From NCBI GenBank assembly GCA_005889395.1, contig VBFX01000218.1, positions 1-20,891 on the forward strand: 20,891 bases of DNA, read 5' to 3'. A program made the position numbers and the translations under genes. The DNA is from Chloroflexota bacterium (GTDB lineage Bacteria; Chloroflexota; Dormibacteria; CF-121). The notes beneath the pieces were generated by a model that had not been told where the DNA came from, searched no databases, and was given only the letters and a program-made list of their open reading frames with translations. Every line of letters begins with the position of its first letter. Position 1 is the first letter of the stretch. This document shows positions 20,867 through 20,891 of the stretch, piece after piece.

Positions 20867-20891
20867 ACTTCAGCGAGGCCCATCGTAGGAG

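Overview
The window is one dense stretch of a high-GC bacterial chromosome; there is no gene-free stretch over about 300 bases, and I see no tRNA, rRNA, CRISPR array, insertion sequence or phage gene. Several starts lack a Shine-Dalgarno sequence and instead have a TANNNT-like -10 box 6-11 bases before the start codon, so short-leader or leaderless transcripts look common. Together with the gene content (a NuoF-like/ferredoxin/ferric-reductase-like/ApbE cluster, a DUF6582 protein, a MoxR-DUF58-VWA operon), this suggests a soil-type member of the Actinomycetota / Dormibacterota / Chloroflexota side of the bacteria. That placement is inference; no marker gene fixes the phylum.

Layout. Bases 1-1365 hold a divergent metal pair: an NRAMP-like transporter (cut by the window edge) and a siderophore-interacting flavoreductase. 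Bases 1443-4861 hold a small DUF6582 protein facing a minus-strand operon of thiolase, a DinB-like gene with a frame break, a VOC protein and an SDR oxidoreductase.

Bases 4901-9850 (minus strand) are the most interesting part. In transcription order they encode a small exported protein, a terminator-like hairpin, a histidine kinase, a Ser/Thr-rich single-span protein, an ApbE-type FMN transferase, a two-haem ferric-reductase-like membrane protein, a NuoF-like NADH flavoprotein and a one-cluster ferredoxin. The last five are overlapped head to tail. A 20-base sequence, 17/20 identical between two copies, lies in front of the small exported protein and again in front of the Ser/Thr-rich protein. 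It is a good candidate operator tying the kinase to a redox chain that would carry electrons from NAD(P)H to the membrane. No response regulator and no FMN-acceptor protein for ApbE are visible.

Bases 9961-14488 hold a YciI-family remnant, citrate synthase, and a convergent MoxR ATPase-DUF58-VWA operon. Bases 14488-20832 hold a Rid-family protein, an ABC exporter, a DMT permease, a small membrane protein, a DUF2461 protein, a CPA2 antiporter and a stand-alone ribosomal protein S4 gene. Convergent neighbours often overlap at their 3' ends (4, 32, 98 and 4 bases), and two genes look damaged by internal deletion or indel.
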